A stretch of 21,538 bases of DNA from Clostridia bacterium (lineage in GTDB: Bacteria > Bacillota_A > Clostridia > Oscillospirales > Acutalibacteraceae). Positions 1 through 6,599 of this stretch are shown one piece after another (the stretch's first letter is position 1; each line of letters opens with the position of its first letter). The notes beneath the pieces were generated by a model. That model ran no database searches. It had not been told where the DNA came from and worked only from the letters and a program-made list of their open reading frames with translations. Position numbers and translations under genes: made by a program. The stretch covers positions 1-21,538 of the forward strand of contig JAFYUD010000112.1 of the NCBI GenBank assembly GCA_017549665.1. The letters are read 5' to 3'.

Positions 1-606
1 ATCGACAGCCCCGTTGCTGCATGGATGATGGCAAAAAGAGGTCTCAAGCTCACAGCCGTACATTTTGCATCACCTCCCTACACATCCCAGAGAGCAGAAA
101 TGAAGGTACACGAGCTGCTTAAAAAGGTTGCAAAATACAGCGGCAGAATCGACCTTTACACCGTTCATTTCACAGATTTACAGGAGCGCATCAGAGACAA
201 TGCGCCTGAGGACATGTTCACAATAACAATGCGCCGTATGATGATGAAAATCGCAACTGCAATTGCTGAGAAGAATGACTGTCATGCACTTATCACAGGC
301 GAAAGCGTGGGACAGGTTGCATCACAGACCATGTGGGCACTCAAGTGTACCGACGAGGCGGCTTCCCTGCCCGTTTTCAGACCCTGTATCGGTATGGATA
401 AGAATGAAATTATCGAAATTTCAAGAAAAATTGACACATTCGATATTTCAATCGAGCCTTACGAGGACTGCTGCACAGTCTTTACACCCAAGCATCCCAA
501 AACAAAGCCCACTGTTGAAATGGCAAAGGAAGCTGAGGCTCTTGCATGGGATGACGAGCTTATAAAGACTGCAATCGAAACAGCGAAGCACCTTGCAATT
601 CACTGA
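1..606 (+). CDS. thiI: ThiI, tRNA 4-thiouridine synthase / thiamine sulfur-carrier sulfurtransferase, 5' truncated by window edge
   Basis: The reading frame is open from base 1, so only the last 201 residues are present. It opens with IDSPVAAWMM, the second half of the SGGIDSP PP-loop that binds ATP in ThiI. Further on, the conserved EDCCTVFTPKHPKTKP segment typical of ThiI is present. ThiI adenylates U8 of tRNA and transfers sulfur from a cysteine desulfurase; it also feeds sulfur to the thiazole of thiamine. The protein stops shortly after the PKHP segment with no rhodanese-like extension, so it is the short form common in Firmicutes, which needs a separate sulfur carrier. A hairpin terminator follows at 746. 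The N-terminal ferredoxin-like and THUMP domains lie outside the window. Identification is firm. Confidence 0.95.
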   Translation: MDSPVAAWMMAKRGLKLTAVHFASPPYTSQRAEMKVHELLKKVAKYSGRIDLYTVHFTDLQERIRDNAPEDMFTITMRRMMMKIATAIAEKNDCHALITGESVGQVASQTMWALKCTDEAASLPVFRPCIGMDKNEIIEISRKIDTFDISIEPYEDCCTVFTPKHPKTKPTVEMAKEAEALAWDDELIKTAIETAKHLAIH

Positions 607-745
607 GTTCTGCACATTTTCAGGGCATTGCAGCCGATAAGAAAAAATGCAATAATAACTGCAATAATTTTAATGCAGTTGAGAATTTTTATCATTTTGC
701 AGACCTTGGTTGCAATCAGTAAATTTTTAATAAGCATAAAATTAA

Positions 746-776
746 CCTCCGTATTTTCGTACGGAGGTATTTTTTG
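746..776 (+). terminator. Rho-independent terminator after thiI
   Basis: A perfect 9-bp stem ACCTCCGTA/TACGGAGGT (746-754 with 761-769) has a 6-base loop and is followed by a T-rich run. It ends thiI transcription. It lies 30 bases past the minus-strand dockerin gene that ends at 799, so it may also stop transcription from that side, although the T tract on the minus strand is poor. The remaining gap 607-745 is AT-rich, with only a weak AACTGCA/TGCAGTT dyad (657-680). Confidence 0.85.
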
Positions 777-798
777 ATTAAATTCTGATTTTATGCAT

Positions 799-1923
799 TT
801 ACAGATTTGTATTATAGAGTCCCCTGCTGTATTTATTCAGAAGACAATGATATCTGTACCATTCTGTATAGCAATCCTCGATTGACGCCGCATAGCGCAT
901 TACACTTCTTGCATCCCTTGCGGTGATTTCTGTACTCTGACATGTATTTGCAGCATTCCGCTGATATGAATCTTTAATATAATCAATCCCTGCAGAATGA
1001 CGGAGTATAATTCTTGCATCGGCAGCTGTCACTTTACCGTCACTGTTTACATCACCTATAACAGTCAGCGTGGATGTAAAAAACAACGCATTATCATAGC
1101 ATTGTCTGAATTGTGCACCTGTCGGCACATAATCATCACGATCAAGCACTTTACCGTCATTATCTGTAACAATACCATACCCTGTACCGCAATCTACAGA
1201 ATCAATAAATTCACCGACAGTCATAGGATATGCAAGTTCAGTATCTGCAGTTCGATCATACATCGATCCGATATGCAGCATTCCGTAAGTAAGGCTGTTT
1301 TCCATATCAAAAGCAGGAATATCCGGAGCTTCATCAACAGTATGAGTATTTAACGGAATCCAATTTTTTTCAATTTCAACATCTATATTGTTACCGTCCT
1401 TGTCCTTCATATCTGAAAAAACAATATCAAAATCAAAGCTTCCGAGTGAAATCGCCTCAATTACAATATCACACAAGATTGTTTGTGTAAATTCCCGTCC
1501 GTCAGCAACAATCTCATATTCACAATACCCATTACCTTCCTGTACAAGCTCAGCTTTCAGATATTCTCTGGGAACCGAATAACTATTATCATTCAAATCA
1601 TAATACCAATCCATAGGTTCCGAATCTCCATGGAATTTTATCGTCGAAGCATTGTAACTGATTGTCATTTTTCCGGATGACAGACTGTCAAAATCAAACA
1701 ATTTAACACAAATATAACTTTTTTCTCCGATTACAGGCATAGTAGTGGTCTCTGTTAATTTCTGAAACTCCCGACCATCTTCTGAATACTCAGTATCAAT
1801 CATTGTATAAATCCCGAATCCGACACTTACACGAGGTGTCTTATCTTCTTCTGCTGAAGCACTGATTACAAACAAGAAAAAAAGCATCAGTAAGCATATT
1901 ATTACCGATAAAAATTTTTTCAT
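799..1923 (-). CDS. Secreted dockerin-containing protein, last gene of the sigma/anti-sigma/dockerin series
   Basis: 374 residues from the ATG at 1923, preceded by GAGGTGAGGTG six bases upstream; a GTG at 1932 is in frame but lies inside that ribosome binding site. Residues 1-25 form a signal peptide (KK, a long hydrophobic core, then SASA). A beta-rich region at about 30-200 has no catalytic motif I recognise. It is followed by a short module (TVGEFIDSV ... DGKVLDRDDYVPTG) of the sort often seen just before dockerins. The C-terminal dockerin spans about 290-350. Its first repeat, GDVNSDGKVTAADAR, is intact. In the second, the calcium loop is degenerate (NTCQSTEITARDAR), so binding may be weakened. 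The start is 10 bases beyond the stop of the preceding dockerin gene, consistent with co-transcription. The ligand and enzymatic role are unknown. Confidence 0.85.
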   Translation of the reverse strand: MKKFLSVIICLLMLFFLFVISASAEEDKTPRVSVGFGIYTMIDTEYSEDGREFQKLTETTTMPVIGEKSYICVKLFDFDSLSSGKMTISYNASTIKFHGDSEPMDWYYDLNDNSYSVPREYLKAELVQEGNGYCEYEIVADGREFTQTILCDIVIEAISLGSFDFDIVFSDMKDKDGNNIDVEIEKNWIPLNTHTVDEAPDIPAFDMENSLTYGMLHIGSMYDRTADTELAYPMTVGEFIDSVDCGTGYGIVTDNDGKVLDRDDYVPTGAQFRQCYDNALFFTSTLTVIGDVNSDGKVTAADARIILRHSAGIDYIKDSYQRNAANTCQSTEITARDARSVMRYAASIEDCYTEWYRYHCLLNKYSRGLYNTNL

Positions 1924-1933
1924 ATCAAACACC

Positions 1934-3106
1934 TCACCTCGGAGTATTTATCATCGGGTCGTACCAGCAGACGGAATAACCGAACATTATCTGATACTTT
2001 GTTTCAAGCCCTGCTGCTGTTCTCAAGGCAAGTCTTGCATCGGCAGAAGTAATATTTCCGTCAAAATTCATATCAGCGCAGTAATAAAATCTCTTGAGGT
2101 TTTCCGTTGCCTTTTCAAGTCCTGCTGAATATCTGAGAATATATCTTGCATCTGCCGCTGTGACACCGTTGTAATCCACTGCAGATTCGTCCTTCTTTCC
2201 GTAGACATCACCGAGCATAAACTGTCCTGTAGCACACAGCAAGCCGCCTGTACACATATCGTTGAAAAATGCATCTGAAATAAATTTAAGCTCTGACATA
2301 TTCTTAATTGTTGCAGCATCAGTTTCATCCACACGGACAACAGCCGCATTTACACTGTCACCTACATAAAGAATATCTTCAGCGTCAAAATATTTGCTCA
2401 GCACACTCAGATTCTTTTCCCTTACAGATTCTGTACCCTCGGGGACATCAAAAATCAGTGTAACATACCCTGCCACATCGCTGAGCTTTTCACTCACATA
2501 ATATTCAGTATAATCAAAATCACCGAGAAATCTCAGCTTTTCTGCATAAAGTGCAACCGAATATGCAAGCAGTTCATCATAATAAATCTTATAATATGCA
2601 TTATTGAGCATATTTCTTCTGACAGTATTGACTGTATGATTTGAGCTGTCAATTGTTTCGATAAAAGGATTATATGAGCCTCTGTAGTTGGGAATAGACT
2701 CAGCAGAATCAGGATAAACGGGGATGTACTCGTCTGTGTAATCAAGCTCGATATACATTACATATTCATTGTCTTTAAGTGTCTGACAAAGGGCAACTAC
2801 GTTTTCTTCTGACGGATTCTTAAGATTGAGCTGAAGAATGACCCGATAATAATCAAGACTATACATATCAGGATCATAAGGATACAGATTAATAACACTG
2901 TCAACCAGCTCCTGACTGAACATCTCAGGAGTGAATTCATCAAATTTAAAAGTATATTCTTCTTCTATCATTACATACACATGTGTAAAAAGAAAGCCTG
3001 CAGCTTTTTCCTGCTCAGAAACAACCCTGTTTTCTGCAGATACAGGCAAAAGAAGACATCCTGTCAATAAAACAATACTCATCAGAATAGCAGTAAATTT
3101 TTTCAT
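1934..3106 (-). CDS. Secreted dockerin-containing protein with alpha/beta repeats
   Basis: 390 residues from the ATG at 3106, which has AAGGAG eight bases upstream overlapping the end of the preceding gene; the frame is open further upstream but without a better start. The signal peptide is residues 1-24 with a likely VSA|EN cleavage. An LTGC sequence resembles a lipobox but sits inside the hydrophobic core. The mature part contains two look-alike alpha/beta segments (around 80-125 and 215-285). In each, a strand of alternating hydrophobics is followed by a helix and a second strand, reminiscent of ferredoxin-like propeptide folds. The dockerin spans about 299-367. Its first calcium loop is disrupted by an insertion (GDVYGKKDESAVDYNGVTAADAR), while the second is canonical (ADMNFDGNITSADAR). 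No catalytic motif was recognised. Confidence 0.82.
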   Translation of the reverse strand: MKKFTAILMSIVLLTGCLLLPVSAENRVVSEQEKAAGFLFTHVYVMIEEEYTFKFDEFTPEMFSQELVDSVINLYPYDPDMYSLDYYRVILQLNLKNPSEENVVALCQTLKDNEYVMYIELDYTDEYIPVYPDSAESIPNYRGSYNPFIETIDSSNHTVNTVRRNMLNNAYYKIYYDELLAYSVALYAEKLRFLGDFDYTEYYVSEKLSDVAGYVTLIFDVPEGTESVREKNLSVLSKYFDAEDILYVGDSVNAAVVRVDETDAATIKNMSELKFISDAFFNDMCTGGLLCATGQFMLGDVYGKKDESAVDYNGVTAADARYILRYSAGLEKATENLKRFYYCADMNFDGNITSADARLALRTAAGLETKYQIMFGYSVCWYDPMINTPR

Positions 3107-3119
3107 CAATATCACTCCT

Positions 3120-3746
3120 TTATAAATTTGCGGCTTTGCGTAAAGCCTGTCTTGCATCGGAAGCGGTGATTCTTCCGTCTGCATTCATATCTGCACGTTC
3201 CCTCTGCGAGGAGGAAAAACGTTCAAGCAAGGCTGTGTAGCGAAGAATGAGTCTTGCATCGGAGGCTGTGACCTTCCCGTCAAAATTCACATCTCCCGTA
3301 ACATCCTTGCCCTTATACTCAAACTCGGCTCTCTTCGTAATACTGTCACCGTCAACGTAAATAACCATAGTCGCTCTGTATGTGCCGGTTTTACTGACCT
3401 TTACGGAATGAGTCTTGCTCGTATATATACTCATTGAGCTGTCAGTCCACTCCGTACTTCCGTTGCCGAGGTCAATTTTACTCCAGAAAACGCCCAGTGT
3501 TTTTCGTTCTATATATGTTTTTACAATTATTTTACCGCTGTCTGCAAGTCCCGACACGGTATACATCAGTGTGGCGATACCGCCGTCTGAAATATAAAAC
3601 GTAAGACTTGAATTATAGATATTGACAAAGTTCACCGGCATTGCCATCGGCTGAACATCTGTCGCATGTCCTATAATCACATTATAGGACACAATCAGAA
3701 AGACCGCAATAATAATTGCCGAAATTTTTTTAATTATTTTCCGCAT
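3120..3746 (-). CDS. Small secreted beta-sandwich protein with C-terminal dockerin (paralog B)
   Basis: 208 residues from the ATG at 3746, chosen because it aligns with the MRK start of the upstream paralog; a GTG at 3758 is the alternative, and neither has a clear Shine-Dalgarno, so translational coupling to the gene ending at 3778 is likely. It has a signal peptide or membrane anchor, then one module of about 105 residues (YNSSLTFYISDGG ... GTYRATMVIYVDG), predicted all-beta and similar to small secreted Ig-like modules of Firmicutes. A complete dockerin follows with two canonical loops, GDVNFDGKVTASDAR and ADMNADGRITASDAR. It is about 70% identical by eye over 127 residues to the product of 3778-4485, so the two arose by tandem duplication. 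It carries no catalytic residues I recognise and is more plausibly a structural or binding component than an enzyme. Confidence 0.85.
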   Translation of the reverse strand: MRKIIKKISAIIIAVFLIVSYNVIIGHATDVQPMAMPVNFVNIYNSSLTFYISDGGIATLMYTVSGLADSGKIIVKTYIERKTLGVFWSKIDLGNGSTEWTDSSMSIYTSKTHSVKVSKTGTYRATMVIYVDGDSITKRAEFEYKGKDVTGDVNFDGKVTASDARLILRYTALLERFSSSQRERADMNADGRITASDARQALRKAANL

Positions 3747-3777
3747 AAAATCAATCACGCCAAATCAAAAAATTAAA

Positions 3778-4485
3778 TCATAAGTCCGTATAATCCTCTT
3801 CAGGAGCAAGAGTGCAAGGTTCCGTTGTGCCCCAGTCAATAAGATTTGTGGTAGATTCAACAACATTACTGTCAAACCCTGCAGATTGACGAAGAATCCG
3901 TCTTGCATCAGAAGCTGTAACGACACCGTTTCCATCCATATCAGCACGGTATTTCTGTGAATCAGTAAAGCTGTCAAGTCTTGCAGAGTAGCGCAGAGTA
4001 CTTCTTGCATCAGAAGCGGTAATTCTGCCGTCAAAATTCACATCACCCATGATATTTTTTCTGCTGTACTCGAACTCTGCAGTTTTCGTGATACTTTCAC
4101 CGTCAACATAAATAACTATGGTTGCTCTGTATGTACCGTCCTTGCTGACACTGAGGGTATGTGTATTGCTTGTATATACACCCGTTGAAGTATCAGTCCA
4201 CTCTGATGACCCGTCAGGAAGCTTTACTCTGCTCCAGAATACACCCAGTGACCTGCGATCAATATACGATTTTATAATTATTTTTCCGGTATCCGCACGA
4301 CCCGACACTGTATACATCAGTGTTGCAGTGCCGTTAGCAGAAACGTAAAATGTAAGACTTGAATTATATATATCCACAAATTTCACATTCTGCTCCTGTG
4401 CGGAATTGACTGAAAATGTATTGCTGCTGATAATCACACACACAGCTAAAATTACTGTAAAAATTTTTTCAATTCTTTTTCTCAT
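3778..4485 (-). CDS. Small secreted beta-sandwich protein with dockerin (paralog A)
   Basis: 235 residues, starting at the ATG at 4485 with a weak GTGAG about ten bases upstream. The signal peptide spans residues 1-29 (cleavage near VNSA). The beta module at about 34-142 matches paralog B closely, sharing LTFY, TLMYTVSG, LGVFWS, SEWTD and TYRAT. The dockerin at about 147-203 has two intact calcium loops (GDVNFDGRITASDAR and ADMDGNGVVTASDAR). Unlike paralog B it has a tail of about 30 residues after the dockerin, rich in Thr, Glu and Asp. It starts only 45 bases after the anti-sigma-like gene with no terminator between, so it probably belongs to the same transcript. The biochemical role is unknown; attachment to a cohesin-bearing partner is inferred from the dockerin. 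Confidence 0.87.
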   Translation of the reverse strand: MRKRIEKIFTVILAVCVIISSNTFSVNSAQEQNVKFVDIYNSSLTFYVSANGTATLMYTVSGRADTGKIIIKSYIDRRSLGVFWSRVKLPDGSSEWTDTSTGVYTSNTHTLSVSKDGTYRATIVIYVDGESITKTAEFEYSRKNIMGDVNFDGRITASDARSTLRYSARLDSFTDSQKYRADMDGNGVVTASDARRILRQSAGFDSNVVESTTNLIDWGTTEPCTLAPEEDYTDL

Positions 4486-4530
4486 TGTAACAACTCACAT
4501 CAGACCTGAACTTAATACGCAGAATAATAC

Positions 4531-5211
4531 TTACCGTGAAGCATCCTCCGAATGCTCTTCAGATGCATCCAGAATAAGCTCAATAATTTCCTCAGGCTCA
4601 ATATCACAGTAGCAATCAAGGCTGAAGGTATATTTGGGCGTTGTCCATAACAGAAGATAATAGCCCTCTTCTGAATAGATATCAAACTGCACACCGTTAA
4701 CATATCTGCTGCTTTTCACAAGGCGCTGATTATCAAGCGAACGGTTTGTAAGTCCGTCACCCTGCTGGAGAATAATAACCTGCTCACCTTTTTCCCAGAC
4801 AGAAACTGCTGTATGGTCTGTTCTGTCCTGATCTTTAAGTCTGAAGCCCTCAGATTCAAAATCAGGCATAAGAATATCACTTATCTCTTCACCTGCAGGA
4901 ATGTCACCTGCTTCATCAAAGCCGTACTGCAGATCTATATGGTCTTTTTTATTGCTTTCAAAGTAATTTATCACTTTATCCCTGACATCTGCCATGGACA
5001 AAAGCATAGTTGAAGCAAGAAGGACCATGACCGCCGCAATGGGTAAGATCCGTCTGAAAATCTTCTTTACACGGCTGTTATTCTTGATCAATGGCTCCGT
5101 CTGAGCAACAAACTGTTCTGACGGCTCCCATTCTGCGGATTCACAAGCTATTTCAAAATACTCCTCCATTGCCGCTTCCTGAAGGGCTTTCTTTAACTTT
5201 TCATTTACCAT
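4531..5211 (-). CDS. Single-pass membrane anti-sigma-like protein with DUF4367-like extracytoplasmic domain
   Basis: 226 residues. The start ATG at 5211 lies inside the end of the sigma factor gene (11-base overlap) with a strong GGAGGTGAT upstream, so translation is coupled. The N-terminal part (1-50) is a short cytoplasmic segment rich in charged residues. A transmembrane helix spans about 54-73 (ILPIAAVMVLLASTMLL). The outer part (75-226) has strand-rich features resembling DUF4367 domains (SVWEKGEQVIILQQGD). This arrangement, a small cytoplasmic head, one membrane pass and a sensor-like outer domain directly behind an ECF sigma factor, is that of an anti-sigma factor. A classical zinc-binding HxxxCxxC motif is absent, so the binding head is non-standard. 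The role is inferred from position and topology. Confidence 0.8.
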   Translation of the reverse strand: MVNEKLKKALQEAAMEEYFEIACESAEWEPSEQFVAQTEPLIKNNSRVKKIFRRILPIAAVMVLLASTMLLSMADVRDKVINYFESNKKDHIDLQYGFDEAGDIPAGEEISDILMPDFESEGFRLKDQDRTDHTAVSVWEKGEQVIILQQGDGLTNRSLDNQRLVKSSRYVNGVQFDIYSEEGYYLLLWTTPKYTFSLDCYCDIEPEEIIELILDASEEHSEDASR

Positions 5212-5758
5212 CGGCGATCATCACCTCCCCGGAAAGTTTTTCAATCAATATCTTTTTACCTCTGACAAGCTGTTGTTTTACTGTTGCAGCTTTTCTGCCA
5301 AGCGCATCTGAAATCTGACTGACAGACATATCCATAACATACCGCATATAAAGAACATCCTTGTAAGAATCATCCATCCCTCTTATCACATTCAGAACGT
5401 CGGTATACTCCGCCTGCGCAAGCATTTCCTCGAATGACCTTTCATCCGGCAGATCATAAAGCTCTTCAATGCTTAAATCCCCCGCACTGCGGCTGTTTTT
5501 GCGTGCAATATTCAAAGCCGCATTCTTTGCAGCCTTGACACAGTAGCACTTTCCGTCGTTTTCAGAAGCCTCAAGAAGCACATTTATATGCTTCGAGATA
5601 GCAACGAATGCATTATGCACTGCGTCCTCGGCTTCGTAAGTATCACCTAAAACCGAATATGCTGCATAAAACATTGCTTTGCGGTAAGTCACGTAATAAT
5701 ATTCAAATGTTTTTCTGCTTTCAGAATCACTGACAGCAGTCAGATAAAGTAAAAACAT
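5201..5758 (-). CDS. ECF-type RNA polymerase sigma factor
   Basis: 185 residues, normal for the extracytoplasmic-function group. Region 2 spans about 17-86, including DTYEAEDAVHNAFVAISKH, the core-binding and -10 recognition helix. Region 4 spans about 115-175 and includes MDDSYKDVLYMRYVMDMSVSQISDALGRK followed by ATVKQQLVRGKK, the helix-turn-helix that reads the -35 element. Region 3 is absent, as expected. It is first in a minus-strand series with its anti-sigma partner (overlapping) and four dockerin genes, which are its most likely regulon. The ribosome binding site before the ATG at 5758 is weak. An ECF-like promoter at 5786-5815 suggests that the protein drives its own operon. Confidence 0.93.
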   Translation of the reverse strand: MFLLYLTAVSDSESRKTFEYYYVTYRKAMFYAAYSVLGDTYEAEDAVHNAFVAISKHINVLLEASENDGKCYCVKAAKNAALNIARKNSRSAGDLSIEELYDLPDERSFEEMLAQAEYTDVLNVIRGMDDSYKDVLYMRYVMDMSVSQISDALGRKAATVKQQLVRGKKILIEKLSGEVMIADGK

Positions 5759-5785
5759 AATGATTTATCACTGCCTTCATAATAC

Positions 5786-5815
5786 ATAACACATGAGAAG
5801 ACAAAAAAGGTTACA
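5786..5815 (-). promoter_or_regulatory. Candidate autoregulated ECF promoter for the sigma/dockerin operon
   Basis: Read on the minus strand, TGTAACC (5809-5815) is followed after 16 bases by GTGTTAT (5786-5792). An AAC-containing -35 followed by a T run is typical of ECF promoters in Firmicutes. Transcription would start near 5780, leaving a leader of about 22 bases. No convincing sigma-A promoter is seen in the same place. The -10 half is less certain than the -35 half. Confidence 0.45.
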
Positions 5816-5851
5816 ACAAATTTTAACATTTTAAAAAAAATTTTTCAATCA

Positions 5852-5880
5852 TTGACGGCACAGGTAAAATCTGTTAATAT
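5852..5880 (+). promoter_or_regulatory. Sigma-A promoter of the PHP phosphoesterase gene
   Basis: TTGACG (5852-5857), a 17-base spacer and TAATAT (5875-5880), with TG one base before the -10 element. This is a near-consensus vegetative promoter divergent from the ECF operon. The expected start of transcription is near 5887, only a few bases before the first possible start codon. Confidence 0.8.
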
Positions 5881-5892
5881 TAAGAGTGGAGC

Positions 5893-6573
5893 GTGAAGCA
5901 ATTGAGTTACAAATATGAGTTACATTGTCATACAAAGGAAGTCAGCCGATGCGGTGCTGTGCCTGCGGCTGAAATCGTAAAAATGTATAAAGAAAATGGC
6001 TATGACGGCATCGTCATAACCGACCATTACTCCCCCATGACCTTCAACCTGTCAAACGTGTGGCGTCCTCAGACTGCTATGGACTTCTACACGAGGGGCT
6101 ACAAGGAAGCACTGAAGGCTGCAGGTGATGATTTCACCGTTCTGCTTGGCATGGAATTAAGATATTACGCAACGGCAAACGACTATCTTGTTTACGGCGT
6201 AACTGAGGAATTCCTTAAAAGCAACGGAAATCTGATGAAGAAATATCCCCGAAGATTCTATGCACTTGCAAAGAAAAACGGCTTGCTTGTCCTTCAGGCG
6301 CATCCTTTCAGAGATATGATGATAAGAATAAATCCGAAATATCTTGACGGCACTGAAGCTTTCAACGGCAAGGCTACAAAAGAGCAGAATCTGAAAAGTG
6401 AAGCATGGGGCAAAGAAAACAAGATGCAGATTCTTTCAAGCGGAAGCGACTTCCACAGACCGAAGAATTTTGCAAAAGGCGGTATCATCACCGAAACGCC
6501 TATAAAAACAAACAATGACCTTATAAAAATTCTCACAAGCGGAAGCTTTGAGAGAATCGAAAACTATGACTAA
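5893..6573 (+). CDS. PHP-domain metal-dependent phosphoesterase
   Basis: 226 residues from the GTG at 5893. The polymerase/histidinol-phosphatase fold motifs are in order: ELHCHT (His11, His13), ITDH (Asp44, His45), GMELR (Glu88), QAHPFR (His137) and SGSDFH (Asp186, His188). These residues bind the two or three metal ions of PHP phosphoesterases. The substrate is not apparent; family relatives hydrolyse phosphate mono- and diesters, including nucleotides and histidinol phosphate. The start is uncertain: the promoter predicts transcription from about 5887, and GTGGAG at 5885-5890 is too close to the GTG but about 11 bases from a TTG at 5902, which would give a protein three residues shorter. 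A strong terminator follows immediately. It is convergent with the CARF nuclease gene; a functional link is not shown. Confidence 0.9.
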   Translation: MKQLSYKYELHCHTKEVSRCGAVPAAEIVKMYKENGYDGIVITDHYSPMTFNLSNVWRPQTAMDFYTRGYKEALKAAGDDFTVLLGMELRYYATANDYLVYGVTEEFLKSNGNLMKKYPRRFYALAKKNGLLVLQAHPFRDMMIRINPKYLDGTEAFNGKATKEQNLKSEAWGKENKMQILSSGSDFHRPKNFAKGGIITETPIKTNNDLIKILTSGSFERIENYD

Positions 6574-6574
6574 A

Positions 6575-6599
6575 GGGAAGGCTTTCGCCTTCCCTTTTT
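6575..6599. terminator. Bidirectional terminator between the PHP gene and the CARF nuclease gene
   Basis: GGGAAGGC/GCCTTCCC (6575-6582 with 6587-6594) forms a perfect 8-bp stem with a TTTC loop and TTTTT on the plus side. The As before the stem give a short T run on the minus strand, so it can serve both converging genes. It overlaps the stop codon of the minus-strand gene. Confidence 0.9.

Noticed and set aside
3042..3060. Lipobox-like LTGC in the dockerin protein starting at 3106
   Set aside because: The cysteine sits inside the hydrophobic core and is followed by more hydrophobics and a standard VSA cleavage site, so signal peptidase I cleavage is likelier.
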